From: Halopseudomonas xinjiangensis
Lineage (GTDB): Bacteria; Pseudomonadota; Gammaproteobacteria; Pseudomonadales; Pseudomonadaceae
Direction: 5' to 3'
NCBI GenBank assembly: GCA_011050525.1
Contig: DRFO01000012.1
Coordinates: 62,001 to 126,000 of the forward strand
Length of the DNA: 64,000 nt
Below, piece by piece: positions 44,178-56,980 of this stretch (its first letter is position 1; each line of letters starts with the position of its first letter). The notes below the pieces were generated by a model, which searched no databases, was not told the origin of the DNA, and saw nothing but the letters and a program-made list of their open reading frames with translations. A program made the translations under genes and the position numbers.

Positions 44178-46445
44178 CTAGGCCATTTCCTCCTCAAGCA
44201 CATCCAGCACCAGCTCTCCGTCGCGCAGGCTGACATGCACCGTGCCGCCATGTTCTGACAACTCCCCGAACAGTATCTGCTCAGCCAGAGGGCGCTTGAT
44301 CTTGTCTTGAATCAGGCGAGCCATTGGGCGAGCGCCCATCAACGGGTCGTAGCCGTGCTCGGCCAGCCAGTCGCGAGCCTCCTCGTCCACTTCAATCATC
44401 ACGTGCTTGTCTTCCAGCTGTGCCTGCAACTCCGTCAGGAACTTGTCGACGACAAACTTGATGCTGTCATGGCTCAGACGACCGAACTGGATAATGGTAT
44501 CCAGCCGGTTACGGAACTCTGGAGTGAAGGTCTTCTTGATCACTTCCGAGGCGTCCGTGGTGTGGTCCTGATGGGTAAAGCCAATCGAGGCCCTGGACAT
44601 CGATTCAGCACCGGCATTGGTCGTCAGCACGATGATGACGTTCCGGAAATCGGCTTTGCGGCCATTGTTGTCGGTCAGCGTGCCATGGTCCATGACCTGA
44701 AGCAGAAGATTGAACACTTCGGGATGCGCCTTCTCGATTTCATCAAGTAGCAACACGCAGTGAGGGCTCTTGGTAATGGCTTCCGTCAGCAAACCTCCCT
44801 GGTCAAATCCGACATAGCCGGGAGGCGCGCCGATGAGTCGTGACACGGTATGGCGCTCCATGTATTCCGACATATCGAAGCGCAACAGCTCGACACCCAG
44901 ACTTTTCGCCAACTGACGGGTGACTTCAGTCTTGCCCACGCCGGTCGGGCCGGAGAACAGGAACGACCCTACCGGCTTGTCTGCTGATTTCAGCCCGGCG
45001 CGCGACAACTTGATAGCCGTCGACAGCGACTCGATCGCCTTGTCCTGACCAAACACCACCAGCTTCAAATCGCGATCAAGATTCTGCAGCAGTTCTTTGT
45101 CGGTAGACGAAACATGCTTGGGCGGAATCCGCGCAATCTTGGCAACAATGGCTTCGACTTCAGCCACGTCAATGCACTCTGGCCGCTGGTCGGCGGGCTT
45201 GAGACGCTGATAAGCGCCCGCCTCGTCAATCACGTCGATGGCCTTGTCGGGCATATGCCGATCATTGATATAGCGCGCAGCCAGTTCGGCAGCAGCGCGC
45301 AACGCCTCGTCCGTGTAGCGGATGCCGTGGTGATCCTCGAAGCGGCTCTTCAAGCCCTTGAGAATCTGGATTGTATCGGCGATCGACGGTTCGACGACGT
45401 CGACCTTTTGAAAACGTCGTGCCAGAGCGCGATCCTTTTCAAAAATACCGCGAAACTCCTGAAACGTAGTCGAGCCGATGCAACGTATCTCGCCAGAAGA
45501 TAACATCGGCTTGAGCAGATTGGACGCATCCATCACTCCGCCGGAGGCTGCGCCCGCTCCGATAATTGTATGGATTTCATCAATAAAAAGAATGGCTTGA
45601 GGGCGCTTCTTAAGGGCCTTTAGAAGTGCTTTGAACCGCTTTTCAAAGTCACCGCGGTATTTTGTGCCAGCCAGCAATGCCCCCAGATCCAGCGAATACA
45701 CTACCGCGTCGGAGAGAATATCCGGCACTTCGCCGTCCACGATGCGCTTCGCCAGCCCTTCTGCAATGGCGGTTTTACCCACACCGGCCTCGCCCACCAA
45801 CAACGGATTATTCTTGCGCCGCCGCACGAGGATCTGAGCCACTCGCTCAACTTCGGAAGCCCGGCCTACCAGCGGATCGATACGGCCCAGTCTGGCCTGT
45901 TCGTTGAGATTGCTAGCGTAGGTTTCGAGTGGATTGTTGGCCGTAGCAGCCTCACCACCCTCATCGTCCATGCTCTCCTGGTCAGGCTGTATCTGCTCGG
46001 CGTCGCCAGCCACCTTGGAAATGCCGTGGGAGATATAGTTGACGATATCGATTCGCGCAATCTGCTGCTGCTTCAGGAAGAAGACCGCCTGGCTCTCCTG
46101 CTCGCTGAAAATGGCGACCAGAACGTTCGCGCCACTGACTTCACCCTTGCCCGAACTTTGCACATGGAACACAGCCCGCTGCAATACACGCTGGAAACCC
46201 AGCGTCGGCTGCGTTTCCCGTTCCAGATCCTGTTTGGGTATCAAGGGCGTCGTGGAATCAATGAACTCGGTCAGTTCCCGACGCAGGCGCTCCATATCGG
46301 CACCACATGCCCGCATTACTGCAACCGCGGCCTGGTTATCGAGAAGAGCCAAAAGCAAATGCTCTACCGTCATGAATTCGTGACGCTTGTTACGGGCTTC
46401 CTTGAATGCCAGGTTCAGGGTGATCTCGAGATCTCTATTGAGCAT
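44178..46445 (-). CDS. clpA: ATP-dependent Clp protease ATP-binding subunit ClpA
   Basis: This 755-residue AAA+ unfoldase has an N-domain (residues 1-140), a first ATPase module with Walker [14 protein letters not shown], and a second with [16 protein letters not shown]. The ClpP-binding IGF-like loop and the sensor 2 region [19 protein letters not shown] are present. It unfolds substrates for ClpP, with ClpS as the N-end-rule adaptor. clpS lies 34 bp upstream on the same strand, the standard clpSA operon. Confidence 0.96.
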   Translation of the reverse strand: MLNRDLEITLNLAFKEARNKRHEFMTVEHLLLALLDNQAAVAVMRACGADMERLRRELTEFIDSTTPLIPKQDLERETQPTLGFQRVLQRAVFHVQSSGKGEVSGANVLVAIFSEQESQAVFFLKQQQIARIDIVNYISHGISKVAGDAEQIQPDQESMDDEGGEAATANNPLETYASNLNEQARLGRIDPLVGRASEVERVAQILVRRRKNNPLLVGEAGVGKTAIAEGLAKRIVDGEVPDILSDAVVYSLDLGALLAGTKYRGDFEKRFKALLKALKKRPQAILFIDEIHTIIGAGAASGGVMDASNLLKPMLSSGEIRCIGSTTFQEFRGIFEKDRALARRFQKVDVVEPSIADTIQILKGLKSRFEDHHGIRYTDEALRAAAELAARYINDRHMPDKAIDVIDEAGAYQRLKPADQRPECIDVAEVEAIVAKIARIPPKHVSSTDKELLQNLDRDLKLVVFGQDKAIESLSTAIKLSRAGLKSADKPVGSFLFSGPTGVGKTEVTRQLAKSLGVELLRFDMSEYMERHTVSRLIGAPPGYVGFDQGGLLTEAITKSPHCVLLLDEIEKAHPEVFNLLLQVMDHGTLTDNNGRKADFRNVIIVLTTNAGAESMSRASIGFTHQDHTTDASEVIKKTFTPEFRNRLDTIIQFGRLSHDSIKFVVDKFLTELQAQLEDKHVMIEVDEEARDWLAEHGYDPLMGARPMARLIQDKIKRPLAEQILFGELSEHGGTVHVSLRDGELVLDVLEEEMA

Positions 46446-46479
46446 GTTGCCACCTCGTCATGCGACCGTAGCCGCTCTG

Positions 46480-46851
46480 TTACGCTTCCCGCTCGATTTG
46501 ACACATCAACGGGTGCTGGCATTCCCTCGCATAATCATTTACCTGTGCTGCCTTGGTTTCGGCTATATCCCGAGTATAGACACCACACACAGCTCTGCCT
46601 TCAGTATGGACCTTCAACATCACCTGCGTCGCCGCTTCACGGTTCAGGGTAAAAAAACTTTCCAGCACCTCCACGACAAAATCCATTGGCGTGAAGTCAT
46701 CGTTCAGCATCACCACCTTGTAACGCGCCGGCGGTTTGAGTTCCGGCTTGCTGGTTTCTACAGCAAGGCCATGATCTTCATCACGCCCTGGCTCGTCGGG
46801 CTGTTGATTTGAAATCGGTAAAATTTTTGTCATCGAAAACATGTCATGCAT
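46480..46851 (-). CDS. clpS: ClpS adaptor protein
   Basis: This 123-residue protein has a disordered N-terminal arm (residues 1-45, rich in Pro, Glu and Asp), then the ClpS core: [40 protein letters not shown] and the acidic and basic ends. It binds N-degron substrates and delivers them to ClpA. The start is uncertain among 46851, 46842 and 46833. cspD is divergent, about 190 bp away. Confidence 0.94.
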   Translation of the reverse strand: MHDMFSMTKILPISNQQPDEPGRDEDHGLAVETSKPELKPPARYKVVMLNDDFTPMDFVVEVLESFFTLNREAATQVMLKVHTEGRAVCGVYTRDIAETKAAQVNDYARECQHPLMCQIEREA

Positions 46852-47042
46852 CGCTGTTGCTGGGGGTGGGTGAGCCCGGTACAGAATGTGTACTGGTAGA
46901 CAGCTTGCCAGAGGCTAACTTGACTTACTGTGATTCAATGTTAAAAAGTGTAAATGAGCGTGTCACAGTGGTCACGTATTTTAAATCGACATGCATCGCG
47001 ATTCAGACTAACCGCCCCGACTGGGTGACGAGAGGATGTGGT

Positions 47043-47300
47043 ATGGAGAATGGTAAGGTCAAATGGTTCAACAACGCCAAGGGTTACGGATTTGTGGTAG
47101 CGGACGGGCGCAGCGAAGATCTGTTTGCTCACTACTCGGCAATACAGATGGATGGTTACAGGACGCTCAAGGCCGGCCAACCTGTGCAGTTCGATATCAT
47201 CCAGGGGCCAAAGGGCCTGCATGCCATAAACATCCAGTCGGTAGCTGAGCCAGACACGGCAGTAACAAGCCAGCGGGAAGCAGAACTAGCGCAGCACTGA
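47043..47300 (+). CDS. cspD: Cold-shock-like protein CspD
   Basis: This 85-residue protein has a cold-shock fold with RNP1-type NAKGYGFVVADG and RNP2-type DLFAHYSAIQ, plus a C-terminal tail longer than in CspA. In Escherichia, CspD is a stationary-phase replication inhibitor that binds single-stranded DNA. The upstream neighbour is divergent clpSA, as in P. aeruginosa. A start at 46809 would add an implausible leader. Confidence 0.93.
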   Translation: MENGKVKWFNNAKGYGFVVADGRSEDLFAHYSAIQMDGYRTLKAGQPVQFDIIQGPKGLHAINIQSVAEPDTAVTSQREAELAQH

Positions 47301-47341
47301 TCGCGTTACTTGATTCATCAGCGGCAATCCTGACATAACAA

Positions 47342-47360
47342 AGCCGGCGCGACGCCGGCT
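47342..47360. terminator. Terminator hairpin between cspD and icd
   Basis: AGCCGGCG at 47342-47349 pairs with CGCCGGCT at 47353-47360 around CGA. It lies between two converging genes and can serve both. The T run on the plus side is weak. Confidence 0.7.
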
Positions 47361-47384
47361 CTGTTATGGTGTTGCCTGCCGCAA

Positions 47385-48644
47385 TCAGTTCATGCTGGCG
47401 ATCAGGTCGTCGCCAAACTCCGAGCATTTGCGCAACTGTGCACCATCCATCAGACGTTCAAAATCATAGGTCACCGTCTTGTTGGCAATTGCGCCTTCGG
47501 TGCCCTTGATAATGAGGTCGGCCGCCTCAGTCCAGCCCATGTGTCGCAGCATCATTTCTGCGGAGAGAATCAATGACCCAGGGTTGACCTTGTCCTGACC
47601 TGCGTACTTCGGTGCTGTGCCGTGGGTGGCTTCGAACATGGCGATCGAATCAGACAGGTTCGCGCCCGGCGCGATACCAATACCACCAACCTCCGCCGCC
47701 AACGCGTCAGAAAGGTAATCACCGTTAAGGTTCAGAGTGGCGATGACATCGTAGTCGGCCGGGCGTAGCAGTATCTGCTGAAGCATTGCATCGGCGATCA
47801 CATCCTTCACCACAATGTTTCGGCCGGTTTTGGGATTCTTGAACTGCATCCACGGGCCGCCATCGAGCAGCTCGGCATTGAATTCATCCCGTGCGACTTC
47901 GTAGCCCCACTCCTTGAACGCACCTTCGGTGAATTTCATGATGTTGCCTTTGTGAACGATGGTCACGGACTCGCGATCATTGTCCACTGCATACTGCAGA
48001 GCCTTTTGTACCAGACGTTTGGTACCTTCCTGGGACACCGGCTTGATACCGATACCGCACATGTCGGTAAAACGAATCTTGGTAACGCCCATTTCGTCAG
48101 CCAGGAACTTGAGGATTTTCTTGGCCTCTGGCGAGCCCGCCTTGAATTCAACACCCGCATAGATGTCTTCAGAATTCTCGCGAAAGATAACCATGTCGAC
48201 ATCGCCCGGCTTTTTCACTGGGCTAGGCACACCGGTAAACCACCGGACCGGACGCTGGCAAACATAGAGATCGAGCTGCTGGCGCAGCGCTACGTTCAAA
48301 GAACGAATGCCGCCACCCACGGGCGTGGTTAGCGGGCCCTTGATAGACACAACGTAATCTTTAACCGCGTGCAGCGTTTCTTCAGGCAGCCAGGTGTCCT
48401 GGTCGTAAACCTGGGTGGCTTTCTCGCCAGCGAATACTTCCATCCAGGAAATCTTGCGCTTGCCGCCGTATGCCTTCTCAATCGCAGCATCGACTACTTT
48501 GATCATGACGGGTGAAATATCGACGCCGATACCATCCCCTTCAATATAAGGAATAACCGGATTGTCTGGCACATTGAGCGAAAGGTCAGCGTTCACGGTA
48601 ATTTTGTCGCCGCTAGCCGGCACCTGGATCTTTTGGTATCCCAT
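47385..48644 (-). CDS. icd: NADP-dependent isocitrate dehydrogenase
   Basis: This 419-residue dimeric TCA-cycle enzyme is close to the 418 residues usual in Pseudomonas. Active-site segments are [34 protein letters not shown] (with the regulatory Ser region) and [18 protein letters not shown], with [11 protein letters not shown] near the NADP site. It competes with isocitrate lyase for isocitrate. The upstream region carries TGTAGT/ACTACA repeats also found before aceA. Confidence 0.96.
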   Translation of the reverse strand: MGYQKIQVPASGDKITVNADLSLNVPDNPVIPYIEGDGIGVDISPVMIKVVDAAIEKAYGGKRKISWMEVFAGEKATQVYDQDTWLPEETLHAVKDYVVSIKGPLTTPVGGGIRSLNVALRQQLDLYVCQRPVRWFTGVPSPVKKPGDVDMVIFRENSEDIYAGVEFKAGSPEAKKILKFLADEMGVTKIRFTDMCGIGIKPVSQEGTKRLVQKALQYAVDNDRESVTIVHKGNIMKFTEGAFKEWGYEVARDEFNAELLDGGPWMQFKNPKTGRNIVVKDVIADAMLQQILLRPADYDVIATLNLNGDYLSDALAAEVGGIGIAPGANLSDSIAMFEATHGTAPKYAGQDKVNPGSLILSAEMMLRHMGWTEAADLIIKGTEGAIANKTVTYDFERLMDGAQLRKCSEFGDDLIASMN

Positions 48645-48981
48645 TTTTGACTCCGTTGTGTTGTCGTTGTCAGGTTGATGCAGAGCGATAACCCCGCATC
48701 ATGATTACGGTATTGGTGGCCGTATTGTTGTAGTTTTCCTACAAATTGTCACGCATTTTTAGGCTCCAGCCTCGCCGGCCTCACTGCAAGCACCATCTTC
48801 AAGGACAGACAGCGGAACGACAGTTTGCAAATGTAGTAACACTACATTGAGCACTACAAAAACATCTTTTAGCATCCTAGCGTTTTTTGTCGGCAAATCC
48901 ACTCCTGTCAGCTCCGCGGTGGCGCTGGTTCACCCTGCCGCAGGAATAGGCTACTCTATGTCGCCTTGACGGGAGCCTCCT
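48645..48981. promoter_or_regulatory. icd upstream region with TGTAG inverted repeats
   Basis: The 337-bp gap between divergent icd and the nudix gene holds no gene. It contains TTGTAG-N5-CTACAA at 48728-48744, a second element ATGTAGT-N3-ACTACAT at 48831-48847 and a lone ACTACA at 48853-48858. These resemble the TGTAGT-type half-sites reported for the KDPG-responsive regulator RccR of Pseudomonas. The spacing differs between copies. Confidence 0.5.
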
Positions 48982-49416
48982 ATGCGTTTTCTACCACATG
49001 TCACAGTGGCTACCATTGTTGAAGATCAAGGTCGCTTTCTCATGGTGGAGGAGCGCCGAGATGGCCGTACCGTTTTAAATCAGCCCGCGGGACATCTGGA
49101 AGCAGACGAAAGTCTAATCCAGGCCGCCCGACGTGAAGTGCTGGAGGAAACGGCGTGGACAGTGGACATTACGTCCGTCGTAGGTATCTACCTGCTCAAG
49201 GCGGATAATGGCGTCACTTATCAGCGCACCTGTTTTGCCGGCCGCGCTTTGGAGCATCACCCGGACCTTCCGCTGGACGACGGTATCCTCGGCGCGCGAT
49301 GGATGACGCTGGAACAATTGCAGGTCTCCAGAGTCGATCTGCGTAGTTATCTCGTACTTGAATGTATTCTGGATTATCTGCATAAACCCCACTACCCACT
49401 GGATCTGATACGTTGA
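48982..49416 (+). CDS. Nudix hydrolase (NudJ-like)
   Basis: This 144-residue protein has the Nudix box [20 protein letters not shown] in the expected position (residues 37-58). It is the NudJ type, in the same place as in P. aeruginosa, directly before mnmA. NudJ enzymes hydrolyse thiamine and nucleoside pyrophosphates. The stop is one base before the mnmA start. Confidence 0.9.
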   Translation: MRFLPHVTVATIVEDQGRFLMVEERRDGRTVLNQPAGHLEADESLIQAARREVLEETAWTVDITSVVGIYLLKADNGVTYQRTCFAGRALEHHPDLPLDDGILGARWMTLEQLQVSRVDLRSYLVLECILDYLHKPHYPLDLIR

Positions 49417-49417
49417 T

Positions 49418-50548
49418 ATGACAGCCCCATTTGAAAAGCCGCCCAGCCAGACAAGCGTGATCGTCGGGATGTCCGGGGGGGTTGACTCGTCTGTTTCCGC
49501 TGCGCTCCTGTTGGAACAGGGGTACCGGGTCGAGGGACTGTTCATGAAGAACTGGGACGAGGACGACGGGACCGACTACTGCACTGCCAAGGATGATCTG
49601 GCTGACGCGCAAGCGGTATCCGACAAGCTGGGCATCAAGCTGCATACGGCTAATTTCGCCGCCGAATACTGGGATAACGTTTTTGAGCATTTTCTTGCCG
49701 AATACAAGGCCGGCCGCACGCCCAATCCGGACATCCTCTGCAATCGAGAAATCAAATTCAAAGCTTTTCTGGACTATGCTCTGATGCTTGGAGCCGATTT
49801 GATAGCGACAGGCCACTATGTGCGTCGCGCCGATGCCGATGGACGCACTTCCCTACTCCGTGGGCTGGATAGCAACAAGGACCAGAGTTATTTCCTGCAT
49901 GCGGTCAATGGAGAGCAGCTGTCACGGACGCTGTTTCCCGTAGGCGAGCTGGAAAAACCCGAGGTTCGGCGCATTGCCGAGAAGTATCAGTTGGCCACTG
50001 CACGCAAAAAGGATTCAACCGGAATATGCTTTATCGGGGAAAGGCGATTCAGTGATTTTCTCAAGCAATATCTACCAGCTCAGCCAGGCGATATAGAAAC
50101 CACGGCCGGACAGGTTATAGGCCGACATCACGGTCTGATGTACCACACGATCGGTCAGCGTCAGGGCTTGGGCATTGGTGGCATGCAAGGTGCTGGCGAC
50201 GAACCATGGTATGTATTGCGCAAGGACCTTGAGCGTAACGTGTTGGTGGTCGGTCAGGGCAATGCCCATCCATGGCTGTTTGCCGGTGCGCTGGAATGCT
50301 CCGAACTGTTCTGGATAAACCCAATTCCTGAGGTTTTCCCGATGCAGCTCACCGCCAAGGTAAGATATCGACAGGCTGATCAGGCCTGTGTTCTGGACAG
50401 GATCGGAGACCGCTATGTCATTCGTTTCGAGCAGCCACAACGTGCGGTAACACCGGGACAGTCGGTTGTGCTCTATCAGGATGAGGTCTGTCTAGGCGGC
50501 GGTGTGATTGAGCTGGCCGTCCCCGCCTTCGCCGAGGATGCCGCATGA
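49418..50548 (+). CDS. mnmA: tRNA 2-thiouridylase MnmA
   Basis: This 376-residue enzyme forms the 2-thiouridine at position 34 of Lys, Glu and Gln tRNAs. The PP-loop [15 protein letters not shown] is at residues 14-28. The catalytic cysteines lie in [12 protein letters not shown] and [12 protein letters not shown]. The downstream hflD start overlaps the stop by 4 bp, matching the usual nudix-mnmA-hflD order. Confidence 0.96.
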   Translation: MTAPFEKPPSQTSVIVGMSGGVDSSVSAALLLEQGYRVEGLFMKNWDEDDGTDYCTAKDDLADAQAVSDKLGIKLHTANFAAEYWDNVFEHFLAEYKAGRTPNPDILCNREIKFKAFLDYALMLGADLIATGHYVRRADADGRTSLLRGLDSNKDQSYFLHAVNGEQLSRTLFPVGELEKPEVRRIAEKYQLATARKKDSTGICFIGERRFSDFLKQYLPAQPGDIETTAGQVIGRHHGLMYHTIGQRQGLGIGGMQGAGDEPWYVLRKDLERNVLVVGQGNAHPWLFAGALECSELFWINPIPEVFPMQLTAKVRYRQADQACVLDRIGDRYVIRFEQPQRAVTPGQSVVLYQDEVCLGGGVIELAVPAFAEDAA

Positions 50549-51165
50549 CCCCGACCGAGGAGCAGGTAATAGCGCTGGGCGGGATTTTTGAAGCGGCATT
50601 GCAGGTCGACAAGCTTGCTCGCACGGGCCAGTACAGCGAAGGACCGGTAGCCTGCCTTGTCAAAAGCATATTCGAGCGCTCCCCTGACGATGTGATTGAA
50701 ATCTATGGAGGATCCCATCATCAGATCCGCCATGGCATCCAGTCACTTGAAGCAATGCTGGAACGCGACATGGCCGGCTTGAAGCGGGAAGCACTGCGGT
50801 ACGTCATGAATATCCTTGCGCTCGAACGCCAATTGGCCAAGCGCGACGACATGCTGCAAGTACTGGGGCAGCGGCTGGACCAGGTAAGCAATCAGATCGA
50901 GCACTTCGGGCTACTGCATAACAATGTAATGGCCGGACTCGGCAGCACCTATCAGGACACACTCAGTACACTGCGCATGCGTATTCAGGTCCATGGCGAC
51001 ATGCGCTATCTGCAGCAGCCGGATACGGCCAATCAGATTCGCGCGTTGCTGCTTTCCGGTATCCGTTCAGCTCGCCTGTGGCGCCAACTGGGCGGGCATA
51101 GATGGCAGCTGCTGATTGCTCGAGGCAAGTTGCTCGGCGCCACTCGTAACCTGTTGCATGGTTGA
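50545..51165 (+). CDS. hflD: HflD lysogenization regulator homologue
   Basis: This 206-residue all-helical peripheral membrane protein matches the HflD family ([60 protein letters not shown]). In Escherichia it binds phage lambda CII and lowers lysogeny. Its host role elsewhere is unclear. It overlaps mnmA by 4 bp and the DMT gene by 8 bp. Confidence 0.92.
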   Translation: MTPTEEQVIALGGIFEAALQVDKLARTGQYSEGPVACLVKSIFERSPDDVIEIYGGSHHQIRHGIQSLEAMLERDMAGLKREALRYVMNILALERQLAKRDDMLQVLGQRLDQVSNQIEHFGLLHNNVMAGLGSTYQDTLSTLRMRIQVHGDMRYLQQPDTANQIRALLLSGIRSARLWRQLGGHRWQLLIARGKLLGATRNLLHG

Positions 51166-52048
51166 ACTGATCAGGCTTGATCAGCCGCGCCAAGGCGCGA
51201 TCCTGTTAGCCATTTCTGCGCTGTTGTTTGCAATCATGGGCGTCTTGATCCGCGAGGTTTCCGTGGGGGTCAACAATGAGACCGTGGTCTTTTTCCGGAA
51301 TGTGGTGGGGATATTTTTCTTTCTACCAATGATTCTTTTCAGGGGTTTCGGTCCATTTCGAACCCAGCGTCTGGGCAACCATTTTCTACGGACCTTTTAC
51401 GGCCTTGGGGCCATGTACTGTTTTTTCTACGCGATTGCGCATTTGCCGCTGGCTGATGCGATGGTCTTTACCTACGCAGCGCCGGTCTTTACTCCGCTGC
51501 TGGCCTGGTGGTGGCTGCGCGAATCCCTCACGCCACGGATGATGTTCATGGTGTTGCTGGGCTTTGCTGGCGTGCTGCTTGTAGCAAAACCCAGCGGCGC
51601 GATTTTCGATCCCCAGAGCCTCGCCGGTATCGCAGCCAGCCTGCTCGCGGCCTGCGCTTTTGTGTCCATCCGAGCGATGAGTAACAGCGAGCCAGCCAGC
51701 CGAATCGTCTTTTACTTTTCGACTTTTTCCGCTTTGCTCTCGGCGATTCCGTTGCTGTGGGCCTGGCAGCCGCTGACTACCGAACAGCTAACACTGCTTG
51801 TCTTGATAGGAATGGTAGCCACCACCAGCCAGTTGGTGATGTCCAGAGCCTACGCCTTGGCTCCTCCTGGAAAAATAGGTCCGCTAAGCTACCTGGCGAT
51901 CATCTTCTCCGGATTTTTTGCATGGATACTTTGGGATGAGGTACCGGTTCTGTCTTCCTGGCTGGGTGCCGGTCTGATCTTTATGTCAACGCTGATCAGC
52001 ATCTCGATGCCCGGCAAGCGGGCCAAGAGCGCTGATTCTGGTGTATGA
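51158..52048 (+). CDS. DMT-family (EamA) transporter
   Basis: The ATG at 51158 gives 296 residues with ten membrane segments in two EamA repeats ([20 protein letters not shown] and [20 protein letters not shown]). It overlaps the end of hflD by 8 bp. The substrate is unknown. Relatives export amino acids or metabolites. Confidence 0.87.
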   Translation: MVELIRLDQPRQGAILLAISALLFAIMGVLIREVSVGVNNETVVFFRNVVGIFFFLPMILFRGFGPFRTQRLGNHFLRTFYGLGAMYCFFYAIAHLPLADAMVFTYAAPVFTPLLAWWWLRESLTPRMMFMVLLGFAGVLLVAKPSGAIFDPQSLAGIAASLLAACAFVSIRAMSNSEPASRIVFYFSTFSALLSAIPLLWAWQPLTTEQLTLLVLIGMVATTSQLVMSRAYALAPPGKIGPLSYLAIIFSGFFAWILWDEVPVLSSWLGAGLIFMSTLISISMPGKRAKSADSGV

Positions 52049-53458
<1,410 letters not shown>

Positions 53459-53480
53459 CGCCCTCCCTTGTCAGACCTGG

Positions 53481-53504
53481 CGCCCGGATAATACCGGGCG
53501 TTTT
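53481..53504 (+). terminator. Terminator after purB
   Basis: CGCCCGG at 53481-53487 pairs with CCGGGCG at 53494-53500 around ATAATA, followed by TTTT. Confidence 0.85.
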
Positions 53505-53526
53505 CAATTCACCAGAGGAAAACGAT

Positions 53527-54702
53527 ATGTCCCCTCCCGCTTCCGATTCGCTGCTTGGCGGCCTGACCGCTGAGGTTTTCCTGCGTGACTATTGGCAAAG
53601 AAAGCCACTGCTGATCCGCCAGGCATTTCCTGAGTTCGACAATCCGCTGACGCCGGACGAGCTGGCCGGCCTCGCTCTCGAGGAAGAAATCGAGTCGAGG
53701 ATTGTGCTTGAACACGGAGCGCACCCCTGGGAGTTGCGCCGCGGTCCTTTCACTGAAGACGATTTCAAAGCGCTGCCGGAAAGCTCCTGGACGCTGCTGG
53801 TCCAGGCTGTGGATCAATTCGTGCCTGAGGTGGGCGACCTGATGAAGGCGTTCAGCTTCATCCCAAGCTGGCGGCTTGACGATGTGATGATTAGCTACGC
53901 CGCACCAGGCGGAAGCGTTGGGCCGCACTTCGATAATTATGACGTGTTTCTGCTACAGGGTCAGGGGCGACGACGCTGGAAGATTGGTCAACGCTGTGAT
54001 GCCGACAGCCCCATGCTGGACAACCCCGATCTGCGTATTCTCGCGGGTTTCGAGCAGGAGGAAGAATGGGTGCTCGAACCTGGCGATATGTTGTACATAC
54101 CGCCCGGCCTGGCACATTACGGCGTGGCGGAAGAGGAATGCATGACCTATTCGATCGGGTTCCGGGCCCCCAGCCATCAGGAAATACTGGTGCATTACAC
54201 CGATTTTCTGGGCCAATACCTTAACGATCAGGCGCGGTATGGGGATGCCGGCATGCAGGCCGCTATTGATCCTGCTGCGATTGATGATGCTACCGTCGAA
54301 CGTCTTCAACTGATCGTTCGGCAACTGGCCGAAGACAAGACCGCGCTCGCTACCTGGTTCGGTCGATACATGACCGAGCCGCGCTACCCTGAAATGATCC
54401 AGGAGCAAAACCACGAAACCAGTGAGCTGGAACAGGCGCTGGCCAACGGCTACGGTCTGGTACGCAATCCAAGCGCTCGCCTCGCCTATCGACTCGAGTC
54501 CGGTACAGACCTGATGTTATTCGCCAGCGGTGAGCACTGCCTGCTGCCCGCTTCCCTGCTGGCCCTGGTTCAACTAGTCTGCAATGAGGATTATCTTGAT
54601 CCTGAACAACTGTTGAAGTGGAAGCTTGACGAGGAAGCCTGGACGTTGCTGGAGCAATTGCTCGGCAAGGGGGACCTCCTGTTGGAGGGAGATGATGAAT
54701 GA
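53527..54702 (+). CDS. roxA: Ribosomal protein L16 arginine hydroxylase (RoxA/YcfD cupin)
   Basis: This 391-residue JmjC-type 2-oxoglutarate/Fe(II) oxygenase hydroxylates an arginine of ribosomal protein L16. The iron facial triad is visible as His and Asp in GPHFDNYDVFLLQG and a distal His in PPGLAHYGVAEEE. A C-terminal winged-helix region follows. A GAGGAA ribosome-binding site precedes the ATG. Its end overlaps the GNAT gene start by 8-11 bp. Confidence 0.93.
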   Translation: MSPPASDSLLGGLTAEVFLRDYWQRKPLLIRQAFPEFDNPLTPDELAGLALEEEIESRIVLEHGAHPWELRRGPFTEDDFKALPESSWTLLVQAVDQFVPEVGDLMKAFSFIPSWRLDDVMISYAAPGGSVGPHFDNYDVFLLQGQGRRRWKIGQRCDADSPMLDNPDLRILAGFEQEEEWVLEPGDMLYIPPGLAHYGVAEEECMTYSIGFRAPSHQEILVHYTDFLGQYLNDQARYGDAGMQAAIDPAAIDDATVERLQLIVRQLAEDKTALATWFGRYMTEPRYPEMIQEQNHETSELEQALANGYGLVRNPSARLAYRLESGTDLMLFASGEHCLLPASLLALVQLVCNEDYLDPEQLLKWKLDEEAWTLLEQLLGKGDLLLEGDDE

Positions 54703-55717
54703 CATACATATTCGCGTTGTTGACTGGCTGCCCACTGAGGCGCTACGGGATATTCGCAGGAATGTCTTTATCGACGAGCAGTTGGTACCTGCCGAACTGG
54801 AATGGGATGCCGATGATGCGACCTCGACGCACTTTCTCATGTTGGCTGGAGCCTCGCCGATAGGCACCGCCCGCCTTTTGCCAGATGGTCATATCGGCCG
54901 GGTAGCTATCCTGGTCCGATGGCGAGGCAAAGGCCTTGGCCAGCGGTTGATGCGTTACGTTATGGATCAGGCTGTAGAGCAAGGCATGCGCGAACTCGTC
55001 CTCTCCGCCCAGACCCAGGCGGTGGAGTTCTATAGTCGGTTGGGCTTTGCGGTCGACTCCGAGGAGTACCTTGAGGCGGGCATCCCCCACCGCACCATGA
55101 TATGGCAGGCGAACGAGGCGGCCGCCCAAACCGAGTTGCCGCCAATCGACTTCATCTCTCCAGGCCGATTCACCATCAGCAATCCCGATTCGGGTCCTGA
55201 ACCCAGCTACCAAGGTTCGTTGGACTATAAGCTTGGCGATCACCGCGAGTTGCTCGAGGTGGATGAACACAACGCCGTGCAGCTGGCCAGCGACATAGCG
55301 CTGCAAGCCAGACGAGAGCTGACCATTTATGCAGCGGACCAGGCCACCTGGTTGTTCAATCGCAGGGATTTCATCGATTGCTGTGAACAGCTGATAGCCG
55401 CCCATCGCAAGATCAGAATTCGCGTACTGCTTCATGAAGCCAGCAAGGATTTTCTTGTTGGTCACAGCCTGGGTCGGCTAATGCACCGCTTCCCCAGTTT
55501 CTGTGAAATACGTTGTCAACACCCTGACCTGCCCCGTGGCCCGGAAGCTTATATGCTAGTGGACAACAGCGGCATATTGCTGCTGCCCCGGTCGCCGCTA
55601 CGCAAGGGGTTCACCCGGTTCAACAGCCCTGACCAGGTGAAACGCTGGCGCGGCACCTTTGACGACTTGTGGGCGAGCAGCCGAACTGACACCGAGTTAA
55701 GGAGATTTCAACTGTGA
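54692..55717 (+). CDS. GNAT acetyltransferase with C-terminal DUF7931/PLD-like domain
   Basis: Starting at 54692 or 54695 (GGAGGG upstream), this protein has about 340 residues. Residues 1-150 are a GNAT domain with the acetyl-CoA loop VRWRGKGLGQRLM and RELVLSAQTQAVEFYSRLGF. The C-terminal half (from about residue 185) matches the domain often seen after GNATs in Pseudomonas, with an HxK-less PLD-like fold (IRIRVLLHEASKDFLVGHSL). The substrate is unknown. It overlaps roxA and the next gene. Confidence 0.85.
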   Translation: MMNDIHIRVVDWLPTEALRDIRRNVFIDEQLVPAELEWDADDATSTHFLMLAGASPIGTARLLPDGHIGRVAILVRWRGKGLGQRLMRYVMDQAVEQGMRELVLSAQTQAVEFYSRLGFAVDSEEYLEAGIPHRTMIWQANEAAAQTELPPIDFISPGRFTISNPDSGPEPSYQGSLDYKLGDHRELLEVDEHNAVQLASDIALQARRELTIYAADQATWLFNRRDFIDCCEQLIAAHRKIRIRVLLHEASKDFLVGHSLGRLMHRFPSFCEIRCQHPDLPRGPEAYMLVDNSGILLLPRSPLRKGFTRFNSPDQVKRWRGTFDDLWASSRTDTELRRFQL

Positions 55718-56532
55718 AAGGATCCATGAGGCTATTCGCGGTGTGGCTGACGAGCGTAGTGATGACGGCGCCGCTGTCGGCTGCACCCACTACCGAAGTG
55801 ATCTCTCTGGGCTACAGCATGGCGGAAACCCTTATACCCGTCGTCGAGCCGATGTTGCAGGGTGAAGAACGGGTTTCCGGCTATGGCAACCAACTCATCA
55901 TCCGGGCCGAGCCTGAACGTCTGGAAGAGATCCGATCCCTTATAGCAACCCTGGACGAGCAACCAGCCAAGCTGCGAATCAGCATCGCTAACAGCGGCAA
56001 CTCCGTTGACAGTGATCAGGGCTACAGCGTCGATGGCCGCCTGAGCCAGGGCCCGGTTGATGTCATCATTGGCGATCCACGGAGCGGCAATCAGACCCGG
56101 ATCATCCGCCGCGCAACCCGTGGCGCAACCGATGGCGTCAGACAGGTGACGGCTAATGAAGGCTATCCCGTGTTGATACAGAGTGGACAGAGCGTGCCGA
56201 TCACTACTACCTCGACGGATGCATACGGTCAGGTAATCCGTGACGTTCAATACCGCGATGTGACTCAGGGGTTTTACGCGACCGTGCGCATCAACGGCGA
56301 TATGGCTACCATCACCCTGAGTGCAAACAACGATAGCATCAATCAATCCGACAGCCGGCTTATCAACATTCAACGCACTGACACCGTAGTGACCGCTCGA
56401 CTGGGTGAATGGGTAACGATTGGTGCCTTGGACGACACCGCGGCTGCTCAAGATCGGGATATAGGGCGGCGGATTAGTACCCGCAGCCAGGATCAGAACA
56501 GCATTCGACTGAAGGTCGATCGTCTCGAATGA
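55714..56532 (+). CDS. Secretin-like periplasmic protein
   Basis: This 272-residue protein starts with GTG, supported by AAGGAG 9-11 nt upstream and by overlap with the previous stop (GTGA). A signal peptide (MRLFAVWLTSVVMTAPLSA) is followed by a secretin N-terminal-like domain (SMAETLIPVVEPMLQGEER, then RLEEIRSLIATLDEQPAKL) and a short secretin-type beta region (GYPVLIQSGQSVPIT). It lacks the full secretin barrel. The exact role is unknown. The position next to aceA agrees with P. aeruginosa. Confidence 0.75.
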   Translation: MKGSMRLFAVWLTSVVMTAPLSAAPTTEVISLGYSMAETLIPVVEPMLQGEERVSGYGNQLIIRAEPERLEEIRSLIATLDEQPAKLRISIANSGNSVDSDQGYSVDGRLSQGPVDVIIGDPRSGNQTRIIRRATRGATDGVRQVTANEGYPVLIQSGQSVPITTTSTDAYGQVIRDVQYRDVTQGFYATVRINGDMATITLSANNDSINQSDSRLINIQRTDTVVTARLGEWVTIGALDDTAAAQDRDIGRRISTRSQDQNSIRLKVDRLE

Positions 56533-56980
56533 GGGGCTGGTTCGGTGATGTAGTGTTTTCAATAAATCACTACATGCACATTGACTTATTGTTCAGCAAG
56601 TCGCATTATTGCGTCGCTCCCGCTAGCCAGAGCCCTTAAAAGGGTTCCGAATCGGCTCCGATACCAAAGGATCGATTTGTGTCTTAACAGCCCACAAGGC
56701 ATTTCGACGAGGTTGCGACTGGAACGAAGTTGTCCTGAGGGACGGGGAAGCGATTTAAACGTATCAGAATGAATGACAGATCATCTGCCCGACCGAGCTT
56801 GCGCTTGAGTTATGGGAAGACACGTCATCCACACTGTTCGTCACAGCCCCCTCCTCTCCTGGTTTGCTTCTTTCCTTTCCAACTTCATCGCCTTGCACAC
56901 GCTGCGTAAAGACACCCATGGTTAATGGGTTCAGGTCGACAAATCGTGCAGAACCAAACGCAAACTTTGAAGGATTGACC
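56533..56980. promoter_or_regulatory. aceA upstream region with TGTAGT/ACTACA inverted repeat
   Basis: This 448-bp gene-free gap holds ATGTAGTG at 56548-56555 and CACTACAT at 56568-56575 (12-nt spacer), the same half-sites as in the icd upstream region. They lie about 405-433 bp before the aceA ATG, far for a promoter operator unless the transcript starts early. A small AAAAGGG-type hairpin near 56633-56648 and nothing else clear are seen in the rest. Confidence 0.45.
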